Assembly (NCBI GenBank): GCA_009594865.1
Contig: VOPT01000033.1
Coordinates: forward strand, 86,972-150,971
Source of the DNA: Nitrospira sp.
GTDB lineage: Bacteria > Nitrospirota > Nitrospiria > Nitrospirales > Nitrospiraceae
Direction of reading: 5' to 3'
Length of the DNA: 64,000 nucleotides
Shown: piece by piece, positions 45,096-53,452 of the stretch
Layout: every line of letters starts with the position of its first letter
Numbering within the stretch: the stretch's first letter is position 1
Position numbers and translations under genes: made by a program
Notes under the pieces: model-generated
The model's input: only the letters and a program-made list of their open reading frames with translations
What the model was told of the DNA's origin: nothing
The model's database searches: none

Positions 45096-45667
45096 AGACG
45101 CAATACTACACCGCCACCAGCCTCGACGGGTTCATCGCCACTGAAGACGACTCATTAGACTGGCTCTTCCCGCTGGGCGACGTGAACGAAACCGGTTATC
45201 CCTTATTCATTGCGGAGGTCGGAGCCATAGCCATGGGCTCGGCAACCTATGAATGGATGCTCCGTCACACTGACAAGATTACCGACCAGCAAGCTGGCAC
45301 ACCCTGGCCCTACTCCCAGCCCACGTGGGTGTTCTCCACCCGTTCGCTCCCCTTAGTCCAGAACACCGATATTCGCCTGGTTCGAGGGGACGTTCGAGCC
45401 ATTCACACCGACATGCGCCATGCAGCTAACTCAAAGAACATCTGGATCGTCGGAGGCGGTGATCTCGCAGGACAGTTTTATGATGCCGGCCTACTGGACG
45501 AAGTCATCGTTCAAGTCGGTTCGGTCACGCTGGGACGCGGCAAACCACTGTTTCCCCGCCGCGTCACGAATCCGCCGCTTCAATTGATAGCCGTGCGTAA
45601 AATCGGACTCGGCTTCGCAGAATTGCGATACGATGTGCCGAAAGGCGTACAAGCCGACTCGGCCTAA
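45092..45667 (+). CDS. Dihydrofolate reductase-family protein (RibD C-terminal-like)
   Basis: A 191-residue protein with the NAD(P)H-binding fold of the RibD C-terminal/DHFR family: YYTATSLDGFIATEDDSLDWLFP at the N-terminus and KNIWIVGGGDLAGQFYDAGLLDEVIVQV in the middle (VGGGDLA binding loop). It ends with LGRGKPLFPRR. These are common stand-alone reductases of unknown substrate, not classic folate enzymes. Coupled to the GNAT gene by a 4-bp overlap. Confidence 0.9.
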   Translation: MKTQYYTATSLDGFIATEDDSLDWLFPLGDVNETGYPLFIAEVGAIAMGSATYEWMLRHTDKITDQQAGTPWPYSQPTWVFSTRSLPLVQNTDIRLVRGDVRAIHTDMRHAANSKNIWIVGGGDLAGQFYDAGLLDEVIVQVGSVTLGRGKPLFPRRVTNPPLQLIAVRKIGLGFAELRYDVPKGVQADSA

Positions 45668-45713
45668 TGGATCCACAGGCGCAGACCACTCTTCTCCTTG
45701 TAGGGAACTCTCT

Positions 45714-46148
45714 ATGCGCGTAGTCCATCTTATCAGCCTGTGCGCATCAGCCTTGGTCATCGGGTGTGTTTCGGCCCCCGCGCCTGATCTCATGAAGCAG
45801 ATCGCTGAACGCAATCGTTGGGAACTCGCCCACTGGGGCAACCAGCCCATTTCGTATGAGAACGACGGAGAGCCGGTGATCCTTGGCTTCAAGGATGGCA
45901 AAGTGTCGGGTCACGCTGGATGCAATCGGTATGCTGCCGCCATGACGTTCGGACCCAACACCGGTGAGGTCTCGGTATCGCAGGGCATCACCACACGCAT
46001 GGCCTGCGAGCCCAAGCGCATGGAATTCGAGGCGGCGTTCATTCGCGCCTTTGAAGGCTCCACCCGGTATCGCCTTGATGGGGAAAGCCTGTCGTTTGAG
46101 AGCGCCATCGCTCAGCCGCTGGAGTTTTACCGACGCCCCCTGAAATAG
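45714..46148 (+). CDS. META-domain lipoprotein (HslJ-like)
   Basis: A 144-residue lipoprotein with lipobox ALVIGC (Cys18). The mature part is the META domain: RWELAHWGNQPISYENDGEPVILGF, VSGHAGCNRYAAAMTFGPN, and a closing MACEPKRMEFEAAF. The GCNRYxA block is characteristic of META/HslJ proteins, which are linked to heat-shock and novobiocin tolerance in E. coli. An upstream frame from 45633 lacks a signal peptide; ATG 45714 gives the lipobox. Confidence 0.85.
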   Translation: MRVVHLISLCASALVIGCVSAPAPDLMKQIAERNRWELAHWGNQPISYENDGEPVILGFKDGKVSGHAGCNRYAAAMTFGPNTGEVSVSQGITTRMACEPKRMEFEAAFIRAFEGSTRYRLDGESLSFESAIAQPLEFYRRPLK

Positions 46149-46190
46149 TCGATCCTTTCTCTGATTTCATACATCGAGTCCCTCCTTCGC

Positions 46191-46228
46191 GTATCCCTTC
46201 CGATACGACAGCGTATCGCTTGTGATAC
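46191..46228. promoter_or_regulatory. Four GTATC/GATAC half-sites at 11-bp intervals
   Basis: GTATC at 46191, GATAC at 46202, GTATC at 46213 and GATAC at 46224 alternate with exactly 11 bp between starts, so all lie on the same face of the helix. Each neighbouring pair reads GTATC-N6-GATAC or GATAC-N6-GTATC. The array is between the META gene and the membrane-protein gene that starts about 130 bp further on. It is the clearest example of the motif and could be an operator bound by a cooperative dimeric regulator. Confidence 0.6.
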
Positions 46229-46359
46229 GACGCTCAGAAGAATGCATAACGATTCTGGCGGCGGGCGGTCGTCCATGCTCTCAAAATCGGCCGCTACGTT
46301 TACATCCATTCCATCAATCACCGGGCACTGCTCTTGCTCGATACAGAAGTGAACGTGGA

Positions 46360-46887
46360 ATGCATACCATGGCTGACAACATCTTCATCGCGTTCCTCGC
46401 TTCTGGAATCCCGACTACCATACGGCTGTGCGGCAATGTCATGGTGCTTGGTAGGGATGCTGGCGCTGCTGGAACGGATGGCGCGAGAGCCTACTGGTGC
46501 TGGCTCACCTCTGGAGGGCGCCAGCCTAAAAGCCAATTCCTTACCCTCGATTGCCTCTTTTCATGGCTCTATGGAAGCGCCCTCGCAGCAAGCTTGTGCT
46601 GGATGTGGATGGCACTGGACCAACCGTTCCATCCTGGCTGGATTTTTGCGCCGCTGGTCATGATCACGATGGCGGATGGGCTGGAAAACCTTGTGCAAGC
46701 AGCGCAGCTCCGTTACATGTCGCCGAATGAACCGTCTGCCAAGAGCCTGTGGATCCAGCTCGCCGCTTGCGCGACTATCTTGAAACTCTGGCTCACCCGT
46801 GGGCTTTACGTCACTCTGGCCGGACTCATCCTCAACTTCCTCTGTACGTTCTCAGAACGGCACCTGGCCACTGATGCGATCGAATAA
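46360..46887 (+). CDS. Multi-pass membrane protein of unknown function
   Basis: A protein of about 175 residues starting at MHTMADNIF (46360; 46369 is also possible). It has about four hydrophobic helices, with FLTLDCLFSWLYGSALAASLCWMW, FAPLVMITMADGLENLVQ and LWLTRGLYVTLAGLILNFLC. The arrangement LDxLFxxxYG followed by a DxLEN motif is found in a family of small bacterial membrane proteins of unknown function. The region upstream, to 46222, is open in frame but unlike a membrane start. It lies about 130 bp downstream of the phased motif array. Confidence 0.55.
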   Translation: MHTMADNIFIAFLASGIPTTIRLCGNVMVLGRDAGAAGTDGARAYWCWLTSGGRQPKSQFLTLDCLFSWLYGSALAASLCWMWMALDQPFHPGWIFAPLVMITMADGLENLVQAAQLRYMSPNEPSAKSLWIQLAACATILKLWLTRGLYVTLAGLILNFLCTFSERHLATDAIE

Positions 46888-47035
46888 TCGGTGGTTTCCC
46901 ATGCGGCGCTGCAGCAACCGCCATATTTCTGCAGGCATTCGATAGGACCACATGCACCTTCATTCAGCCATCCAGCACAGTTGATCTCCTCCCGGTCCTG
47001 CGATACACATGGTGCACGATCTTGTGAGGACCGAT

Positions 47036-47776
47036 ATGCGCCGGAATATACTGCCTGTTTCTTTACTGCTCGCTCTTCTGCTTAGCACTCTGCAGCCGTT
47101 CCTTGGGCCGACCGCTGGATCCGCGGAACAGATCCGCGCTGCGATACCTGCCCCTCAACCAGAGGCCTGGTGGATGGAGCGGCATGAACGCGCCGTGGCT
47201 CGGATACGTCAAGGCCATGTCGATCTGCTGTTCATCGGCGATTCCATCACGCAGGGATGGGAAGAGGATGGGCGCCAAGTCTGGAACGCCTTCTACCAAC
47301 GTCGGCATGCCGCTAACCTTGGCTACAACGGCGACCAGACAGACAATGTGTTGTGGCGGCTCCAGAACGGGGAACTGGACGGCATCACTCCCAAACTAGC
47401 GGTCGTGATGATCGGGACGAATAATGCGACGATGCGGGAGGATCCTCCCGAGTATACCGCTGCGGGCATCCAGGCAATTCTCACCACGTTGCGCACACGC
47501 CTGCCGGGAACCAAGATTCTGCTCCTGGCGATTTTCCCCCGAGGCCTCACAAACGACGACCTGTTCCGCCGCGTGAACGAGGCGGTGAATGAACGGCTGC
47601 CGGCCTTCGCGGATCAACGACGGGTCTTTTTTCTGAACCTGAACCGGCGCTTTCTAGATGGCCAGGGGGGCTTATCCGCGGAGATCATGTCCGATGCGCT
47701 GCACCCCAGCGCACTGGGCTACCGCATCTGGGCTGAGGGGATAGAGGACATGGTCAAACGCTTGATGGAAGAATGA
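47036..47776 (+). CDS. GDSL-type esterase/lipase, exported
   Basis: A 246-residue serine esterase with a signal peptide (about 1-28). The catalytic block LLFIGDSITQGWE gives the GDS(I) serine. The oxyanion glycine lies in NLGYNGDQTDNVLWRL, the asparagine in VVMIGTNNATM, and the C-terminal DALHPSALGYRIW supplies the Asp-x-x-His dyad. This set matches platelet-activating-factor acetylhydrolase-like GDSL proteins. ATG 47036 is preferred over 47009 because a GAGG element precedes it and it leaves a clean signal peptide. Substrate unknown. Confidence 0.9.
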   Translation: MRRNILPVSLLLALLLSTLQPFLGPTAGSAEQIRAAIPAPQPEAWWMERHERAVARIRQGHVDLLFIGDSITQGWEEDGRQVWNAFYQRRHAANLGYNGDQTDNVLWRLQNGELDGITPKLAVVMIGTNNATMREDPPEYTAAGIQAILTTLRTRLPGTKILLLAIFPRGLTNDDLFRRVNEAVNERLPAFADQRRVFFLNLNRRFLDGQGGLSAEIMSDALHPSALGYRIWAEGIEDMVKRLMEE

Positions 47777-48392
47777 GAACGAAATCAGAAGATTGTCCGC
47801 ACAGACTCCAGGTTCCCAAGCTGCAACCCAAGGCGAGGAGAGTGGTGAGTGACCATCGGTAGTAGTTTCATCACGCTATTGCGTCCAACAGCGCATCGCA
47901 ACCTACCCATCCGCTTACGAGAGCACAACGCCGTACTCAGGTAATCACCCCACACGGTCCTTGAGATACACAACGACGCACTGTATCTCATTTGATAAAA
48001 CTGGTAATTCGCACAGATACCGCTCCGTGTAACCTCGTCCTGCTCCCAGTCTCCGTCCATTCAGATCCGCTCGAAAATTAAGAACGAGCCTCTCGTGCTT
48101 CCATTGGCACATCGTTTGCTCGATCGCAACTATGGTCCGGCGAAGGCTCGTAAATGACCGACGAGAGATCGGCTTCGGTCACGAAGTCTTTCGACTCGGC
48201 TTGGGGTGATTCGAGTACGCCTTATGTTGCGAAGGCCGCTTCTGAGGACCGAATCGACGAGCCATGTATGTTGCTCATCACCCCAGGACACGTATGCAAG
48301 GAAAGGAGCAAATTCACACCATAGCCGCAAGCATAGTCGGAGCGAACGGAGGCGGCCGAAAATGTCGTCACCCCTAACAAGGAGAATCCATC
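47777..48392. other. Intergenic region with phased GTATC/GATAC sites
   Basis: No convincing gene. It contains GATAC at 47965, GTATC at 47983, GATAA at 47994 and GATAC at 48016. The last three lie 11 and 22 bp apart, echoing the other arrays. GAGATACA and TGTATCTC (47963-47990) also form an inverted repeat. A minus-strand frame at 47785-48060 is open, but it spans these sites and has no family resemblance. It separates the GDSL gene from the protease cluster and would be the natural promoter region of the latter. Confidence 0.45.
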
Positions 48393-49421
48393 ATGACAAC
48401 CAAGCTCGATCAATCCCATGACAGCCAGCCCCCCATGACAACCGAGGAAGTAACAAGGCTAAAAAACCGAAAGGCCGATGCGAAACTTCAAGCAGGTCTG
48501 GCCGAGACACTCCACAGTCAAATGCCCGCCATGGAAGAATTTGATGGACGCGTATACCCCAAGGGATCAGAGGCCATCGCCATCTCCGGGATCTCCGCGA
48601 GCCGGCAGGCTATTGAGGCGGGCACTGAAGCGTTCATTCCTGACCATGTCGATGTGGAATTCACCGCACGGCTGGAACCACGCAGTCTGCGTCGACCCAA
48701 GTTCATCGAACGGAATGATTTCATGCGCGGGGAGATCGGTGTGAAGACGATTTTTGGCGTGGACAATCGAAAGGTATTTTACAGCACCGCCTATCCCTGG
48801 CGCTGTGTCGGCAAGGTGGAAAGCCCCATTGGATCCGGCAGCGGAGTCATGATCGGGCCACGCCATTTGTTAACCTGCTCACACATCATCGACTGGCGAC
48901 CCAACAATACCACCGGTTGGCTCAAGTTTACGCCGATGTACTACAACGGCAGCTCCCCCTACGGAAGCGCATGGGCCATCCGCACCTACTACAAACACAA
49001 GGTATCGGGACCCACCATCGACAGCACCGAAATCAAATTTGACTACGTCGTGGTGGTGTTGGACCGCCCCATGGGCAATGCCACCGGCTGGATGGGGTCC
49101 AAGAGTTACAGCGACAGCTGGGATGGTGGTGCCTACTGGACTCACGCAGGCTATCCCGGCGATCTCACCGGAGGTCAGCGCCCGACCTATCAGACCAGCA
49201 TCGCACTCGATGGTGATTTCTGGAGTCCGGACTCTCATGAAAGCATGAGCCACAAAGGCGATGTGTGGCCGGGTCAAAGTGGGGGCGCGTTTTGGGGCTA
49301 CTGGAACAATAGCCCCTACGCAGTCGCCGTGCAGAGCGCACACAATCCTTCTGATAATCTCGCCAGCGGCGGATCGGACCTCGTCGATCTTGTCATTAAG
49401 GCCCGAGCTGAATTCCCATGA
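48393..49421 (+). CDS. Trypsin-like serine protease (V8/glutamyl endopeptidase type)
   Basis: A 342-residue serine protease. The triad is visible: His164 in RHLLTCSHIIDW, Asp217 in KFDYVVVVLDRP, Ser296 in WPGQSGGAFWGYW. The first 130 residues (no signal peptide, several polar segments) look like a propeptide or interaction domain. The lack of an export signal suggests either a cytoplasmic enzyme or a non-classical route. It is directly followed, 60 bp on, by a subtilase and then a short I9-like protein, all in one direction; the ATG at 48393 follows AAGGAG. Confidence 0.88.
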   Translation: MTTKLDQSHDSQPPMTTEEVTRLKNRKADAKLQAGLAETLHSQMPAMEEFDGRVYPKGSEAIAISGISASRQAIEAGTEAFIPDHVDVEFTARLEPRSLRRPKFIERNDFMRGEIGVKTIFGVDNRKVFYSTAYPWRCVGKVESPIGSGSGVMIGPRHLLTCSHIIDWRPNNTTGWLKFTPMYYNGSSPYGSAWAIRTYYKHKVSGPTIDSTEIKFDYVVVVLDRPMGNATGWMGSKSYSDSWDGGAYWTHAGYPGDLTGGQRPTYQTSIALDGDFWSPDSHESMSHKGDVWPGQSGGAFWGYWNNSPYAVAVQSAHNPSDNLASGGSDLVDLVIKARAEFP

Positions 49422-49481
49422 CGAACGCGGTTTGCAACCACAGCGAGAGCAATCGCTTCCATGCACGAGAAGGAGGGAGAT

Positions 49482-50795
49482 ATGGCTACGAAGAGGACAG
49501 GAACGAGTGCGCCATCGAAGGCTAAAATGGAATCCACCGCAGCTTCGACCACCGAACAGTTGCTGTTAGCGGCGCTGGAGCGGGGCGGAGAGAGTTTGGA
49601 GACAGGCCGCTATTTAATTACCTATCGCGAGGAGGCGACAGACCAAGGGTTGAAGTCACTCAAGGCTCAAGGCTTTCGTGTTGCGGATGCGCGAGACTTC
49701 GATGAGCAAGCCGTGACGCCGGAAAATGTGGGCGACGCGGACGCCCTCCTATTCCCTGAGATCGGAGTGGCGGTGGTGGGAGGCGCGGCCATGCAAGAGC
49801 GGGGCATGAGCCTTCAATCAGAACTTGAGACAGATGGGCCAATACAGATCATTGAACCAGAATACTTCGTCTTTTCGGACAGTAGCGAATATCTTCGTGG
49901 ATTCGCCAGTGCTGCAAACACAATCGCAAAGGATCTGGGGATGGAACGCGGCGCCGTTGCCGAAGAGGAGGATATGGAGGCCGCGGTTCTAGGAGCAACC
50001 TGGGGCCTTGTCCGCTGCAAAGTGCCGCCGTCTGTGCGTAGCGGCTTGCGGATCAAGGTAGCCGTTCTCGACACGGGAATGGATCTAGGCCATCCGGACT
50101 TTGCGGGACGCCTAGTCACCTCACAGACGTTCGTGGGCCAGCCGGTGCAAGATCTGCACGGCCACGGCACACATTGTATCGGTACCGCCTGCGGCCCTCT
50201 TGCTCCACCCAGCACCACGCCGCGTTATGGCATCGCCCATCGTGCGCGGATTTTCGCAGGCAAGGTACTGACGAACTCCGGAAGCGGAACGGGAGCAGGT
50301 GTGCTGGCGGGGATGAATTGGGCCATAGCCAATCGCTGCGAAGTGATCTCCATGTCACTCGGTAGCCAGAGTCCGGTTCAAGCCGCCTATACGAACGCCG
50401 GGGCCGCGGCGCTCCGCAACGGATGCCTGATCATTGCAGCAGCCGGAAACGCCGGACCGACCGGAACCACCGGAGCACCGGCAAACTCACCGACCATCAT
50501 GTCGGTCGCCTCGCTTGATCCCACACTCGCCCCCTCTTCATTCTCAAACCGTGGTAAGATCGAAATTGCGGCGCCGGGACGCGATGTCTTTTCTTCATGG
50601 CCGCGCCCCACCCGCTACCGCACGATCAGCGGCACGAGCATGGCCACTCCGCACGTTGCCGGTTGCGCAGCCCTGTGGGCGCAGAGCAGTTCGACGCTGC
50701 GGGGAACCGCCCTGTGGCGGCAACTGCAATCCTCAGCACGACGGCTACCGTTTCCCGCATCCAGTGTCGGGAGTGGCCTCGTGCAGGCGCCGTAG
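49482..50795 (+). CDS. Subtilisin-like serine protease (S8 family)
   Basis: A 437-residue subtilase. Catalytic residues: Asp197 in VAVLDTGMDLGHPDF, His228 in LHGHGTHCIG, Ser386 in TISGTSMATPHVAGCAALW, with the oxyanion Asn in IAAAGNAGPTG. The N-terminal 190 residues include a propeptide-like part (TGRYLITYREEATDQGLKSL, then EPEYFVF). No signal peptide is seen. ATG 49482 is chosen because AGGAGGGAGAT precedes it; 49461 is an earlier in-frame ATG. It sits between the trypsin-like gene and the short I9-like gene. Confidence 0.92.
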   Translation: MATKRTGTSAPSKAKMESTAASTTEQLLLAALERGGESLETGRYLITYREEATDQGLKSLKAQGFRVADARDFDEQAVTPENVGDADALLFPEIGVAVVGGAAMQERGMSLQSELETDGPIQIIEPEYFVFSDSSEYLRGFASAANTIAKDLGMERGAVAEEEDMEAAVLGATWGLVRCKVPPSVRSGLRIKVAVLDTGMDLGHPDFAGRLVTSQTFVGQPVQDLHGHGTHCIGTACGPLAPPSTTPRYGIAHRARIFAGKVLTNSGSGTGAGVLAGMNWAIANRCEVISMSLGSQSPVQAAYTNAGAAALRNGCLIIAAAGNAGPTGTTGAPANSPTIMSVASLDPTLAPSSFSNRGKIEIAAPGRDVFSSWPRPTRYRTISGTSMATPHVAGCAALWAQSSSTLRGTALWRQLQSSARRLPFPASSVGSGLVQAP

Positions 50796-50870
50796 GTCGT
50801 TTTCTTTGAACCCGATCCCCGCCGGTGTATTCTATACCGGCGGGGCACGACCGCACGGAGGAGCGCCGTC

Positions 50871-51110
50871 ATGACTGAAACCAAATCATGGATCATCGCC
50901 GTCAGTAACGACCGGCCCATTCAAGACATCGCCAAGGACCTCACGAATGCAGGCCTCCGTGGCACAAAAGTCCTAAAGGAAATCAACGTCATCACAGGCA
51001 AGGCGGCGAACAACGTCCTCGAGAAACTGCGAAAAGTTCGCGGCGTGATCGACGTCTCACCAGACGTGCCCGTCGATGTGGGCCCACCGGATTCACCCAA
51101 CACGTGGTAG
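50871..51110 (+). CDS. Small protein resembling a stand-alone I9 protease inhibitor/propeptide
   Basis: A 79-residue protein with the layout of an I9 (subtilisin propeptide) domain: a beta start (TKSWIIAVSNDRP), a helix, then VLKEINVITGKAANNVLEKL, RKVRGVIDVSPDVPVDVG and a proline-rich end. In subtilases this domain folds the enzyme and inhibits it. Here it stands alone, 75 bp after a subtilase gene. The likely role is as an inhibitor or chaperone for that protease, which is an inference from fold-like pattern and position, not from a strong family match. Confidence 0.6.
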   Translation: MTETKSWIIAVSNDRPIQDIAKDLTNAGLRGTKVLKEINVITGKAANNVLEKLRKVRGVIDVSPDVPVDVGPPDSPNTW

Positions 51111-51850
51111 AGGGAACAGGGCCAGACATTGCCGTAGCAACGGCCCCCCTCTGAAGACGAACCGCAGCATGGACAATTGGTATGGGCCTGCGCCCCGGAA
51201 TCGCGGGCTGCATGGCATGCCAAAAATGCCTCTTCTCATCCCTCGGAAGTACGAACAGTGGCATGGTTATGTATCTGGTTCACAAAGAATGTGGCACCAT
51301 GTATCGAGATCTTTCACAACGCTGACGGAAGAGTCGCCGTCGTAGGCATCTAGACAACACGCCCTCATCACCGTCCCTTCTCTTTTTCTCGCTGACCTTC
51401 AGCTTCAATCGATCTTAGTCAGTCGAATTTGCTTTATAGTCGTTTGTGGACTTGTCACATTTTGATCGACTTCATGTTTCTCCCTTACAATCCTCCCAGT
51501 TTTGAACTCGCCTGCGCGTTGAGACTGTATCCTTTCTGATAATCCTGGGTTTCTTCAGATACAACTCCCTTATGCTCTGCATTTCCCTACGCAGAATACT
51601 TCCATTCGAATCGCGTTAAAACCTAAGCACAATCTGAATTTCTTAATTCCCGGCACATGCCTTGATTACCTACCTTGCAGAAGTTCAGAAGCAGACTTGA
51701 CCGTTAGGCGCTACAAACTTAAGAAGGAGGTGGCATAGAAATAACGATACATGACGAAATAATCGAAGGCTGAATTTCGTGCTCTCACATCGCAGACGGC
51801 GACTGGCCGAGTTTCAAAAAGTTGAATTTCAATCTGAAGAGGAGATCGCT
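51111..51850. other. Long A+T-richer intergenic region with an orphan ribosome site
   Basis: A 740-bp stretch with no supported gene, and lower G+C than its surroundings. GTATC at 51527 and GATAA at 51538 (11 bp apart) and GATAC at 51558 repeat the motif seen upstream. At 51722-51731 a perfect AAGAAGGAGG ribosome site is followed only by a short frame that stops at once (ATG at 51751, then TAA at 51757). This may be the remnant of a lost gene. The next real gene starts at 51851. Confidence 0.45.
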
Positions 51851-52750
51851 ATGATTATCACGTTGGACATTTTTTCTGGAAGATCAAACCCTTCATGGCT
51901 GCTTTCACAAAAAGACATCAACCGGTTGCTCGAGCGGTTTTCAGGCAGGGCGTTGACAGAGGCCGAGGCGGTGGATGGCGTTCTTGGTTTTCGCGGGTTA
52001 GTGGTTTCCTCCACTAGTGACGAGCAATTGCCCGGTGGTATGCCGGCCAATTTCCGTGTCGGTGGCTTGCTTCCGGTCGACTACGTGGCACCGGAATCGG
52101 CATCTCGTGCACTGACTGCGGACGAATCGGATGAAGCGGTCAAGTGGCTACTTTCCACAGGTCAGCACGCGATTGGGGAGGACGTACTATCGCATCTGGA
52201 AGATACTCTGGAAATGCGCAAGCGAAGCCTCGAAATCGAGGCACCGTCCGAATCAGCCACAGAAGAGAAAATCTGGGAGGAGGAGGGCAAGCTGGTCGCC
52301 AAGGCTGTCTGCATCATACAAAACACGCCCTACAATCCAGCCTTTTGGAATGCCGCAGGAGTCATTGGGAAAAACAATTGTTACAACTACGCTATGAATT
52401 ATCGCTCGGATACGTTTGCCCAACCAGGGCGCATCTCTGGCCATCCCAATAACACTATGGCCTGCACCAACGTCGCCACTGCCGCCAATTGGGATGGTTG
52501 CAAAGCAACTTGTTCCGGCTCCAACAAGAACGTGGCCCTGGTCATTTGGCCGGGACAGGACTATCATTGGTACCGGAAGCACTCCAATGGATTTTGGGGC
52601 CACAAACCTGGCGGCACTGCGGCGCGTAATACTGATAGTCTTAATAGAGTGATCAACGGTGCGACTTTGACACCACAGAATTGTGCCAGGGGACCTTACA
52701 CCATCTTCTGCGGATACCGCTACTCACCGACTGGAATGAAGGTTCGTTGA
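51851..52750 (+). CDS. DIFSG-domain protein with Cys/His hydrolase-like C-terminus
   Basis: A 299-residue protein with no signal peptide. The first 60 residues (MIITLDIFSGRSNPSWLLSQ, then LGFRGLVVSS) form a domain shared with the next gene. The second half has IGKNNCYNYAMNYRSDTFAQPG (Cys177), DYHWYRKHSNGFWGHKPGG (His239, His251) and FCGYRYSPTG. This Cys then His order suggests an NlpC/P60- or papain-like hydrolase or a transglutaminase-like fold, but no standard motif is complete. A GAGGAGAT element precedes ATG 51851. Unknown function. Confidence 0.7.
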   Translation: MIITLDIFSGRSNPSWLLSQKDINRLLERFSGRALTEAEAVDGVLGFRGLVVSSTSDEQLPGGMPANFRVGGLLPVDYVAPESASRALTADESDEAVKWLLSTGQHAIGEDVLSHLEDTLEMRKRSLEIEAPSESATEEKIWEEEGKLVAKAVCIIQNTPYNPAFWNAAGVIGKNNCYNYAMNYRSDTFAQPGRISGHPNNTMACTNVATAANWDGCKATCSGSNKNVALVIWPGQDYHWYRKHSNGFWGHKPGGTAARNTDSLNRVINGATLTPQNCARGPYTIFCGYRYSPTGMKVR

Positions 52751-52764
52751 AATCATTGGGGAAG

Positions 52765-53184
52765 ATGTGGACATTAATCGCCATTCTGGCGCTCAGTTCA
52801 ACTGCTTCCCAGGAAAACAACAATGACACAGCAGCCATGATAGTCGAGTTTGACATTTTTAGTGGGAAACCGAATCCCACTTGGCACTTATCAGCCGAAC
52901 AAGCTAAAGAATTGCTTGGCGCGCTCCATGGCCTGCCTCCGGCAGATGAGCCTGTGCCTGAAAGCGGACTCGGCTATCGCGGTTTCTTTCTTTCGAATCC
53001 CAGCTCAGCGGAAGAGGGAACTTCCCGCATCCGTATTTATGCTGGCATAGTGACCATGACTAAGGGCGACGTGCGATTCTACCGAGACATTCATGGCATT
53101 GAGCGTCAGTTATTGCGACAAGCATCACAACATGGCCACAAGACCATAGCCGATAGTTTGTTGGAAGGAATGTTTAATCCTTAG
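52765..53184 (+). CDS. Short DIFSG-domain protein, paralogue of the preceding gene
   Basis: A 139-residue protein. After a hydrophobic N-terminus (MWTLIAILALSSTASQ) comes IVEFDIFSGKPNPTWHLSAEQ and LGYRGFFLSNPSSAE, matching the first 60 residues of the previous protein almost block for block, but the Cys/His part is missing. It starts 14 bp after that gene's stop. An alternative start at 52837 would drop the possible signal. The two may be a hydrolase and its partner or inhibitor; that is speculation. Confidence 0.65.
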   Translation: MWTLIAILALSSTASQENNNDTAAMIVEFDIFSGKPNPTWHLSAEQAKELLGALHGLPPADEPVPESGLGYRGFFLSNPSSAEEGTSRIRIYAGIVTMTKGDVRFYRDIHGIERQLLRQASQHGHKTIADSLLEGMFNP

Positions 53185-53434
53185 CGGCAAAACAAGATTA
53201 CAACCATGGTATTGGTGGGGAACGACGGAAGGACTCCAGTGTCCCCGATTTAGGCCACGAATATGAATGGCTCGTATCGCGATCTGGCAACGGGGCAGGT
53301 GATACTTCGGCTCTGCCTTCCCACCTCCACCCAATCCAACAAATGCTAATTGCAGCAGTCTCTCCGGTCGTTTGCCTCAATCCTTCTTTATCGGCAAAGA
53401 ATCGCAACCACAATCCACGCCCCCTGGACAACTA

Positions 53435-53452
53435 GAGTGTGTCATCAATTAA
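53435..53452. repeat. Left terminal inverted repeat of the IS5 element
   Basis: GAGTGTGTCATCAATTAA, matching the right end at 54273-54290 at 16 of 18 positions. The flanking TA is at 53433-53434. Confidence 0.85.

Noticed and set aside
47785..48060. Minus-strand open frame of 91 codons.
   Set aside because: It covers the phased GTATC/GATAC sites, has no hydrophobic or family pattern, and no ribosome site; more likely non-coding.
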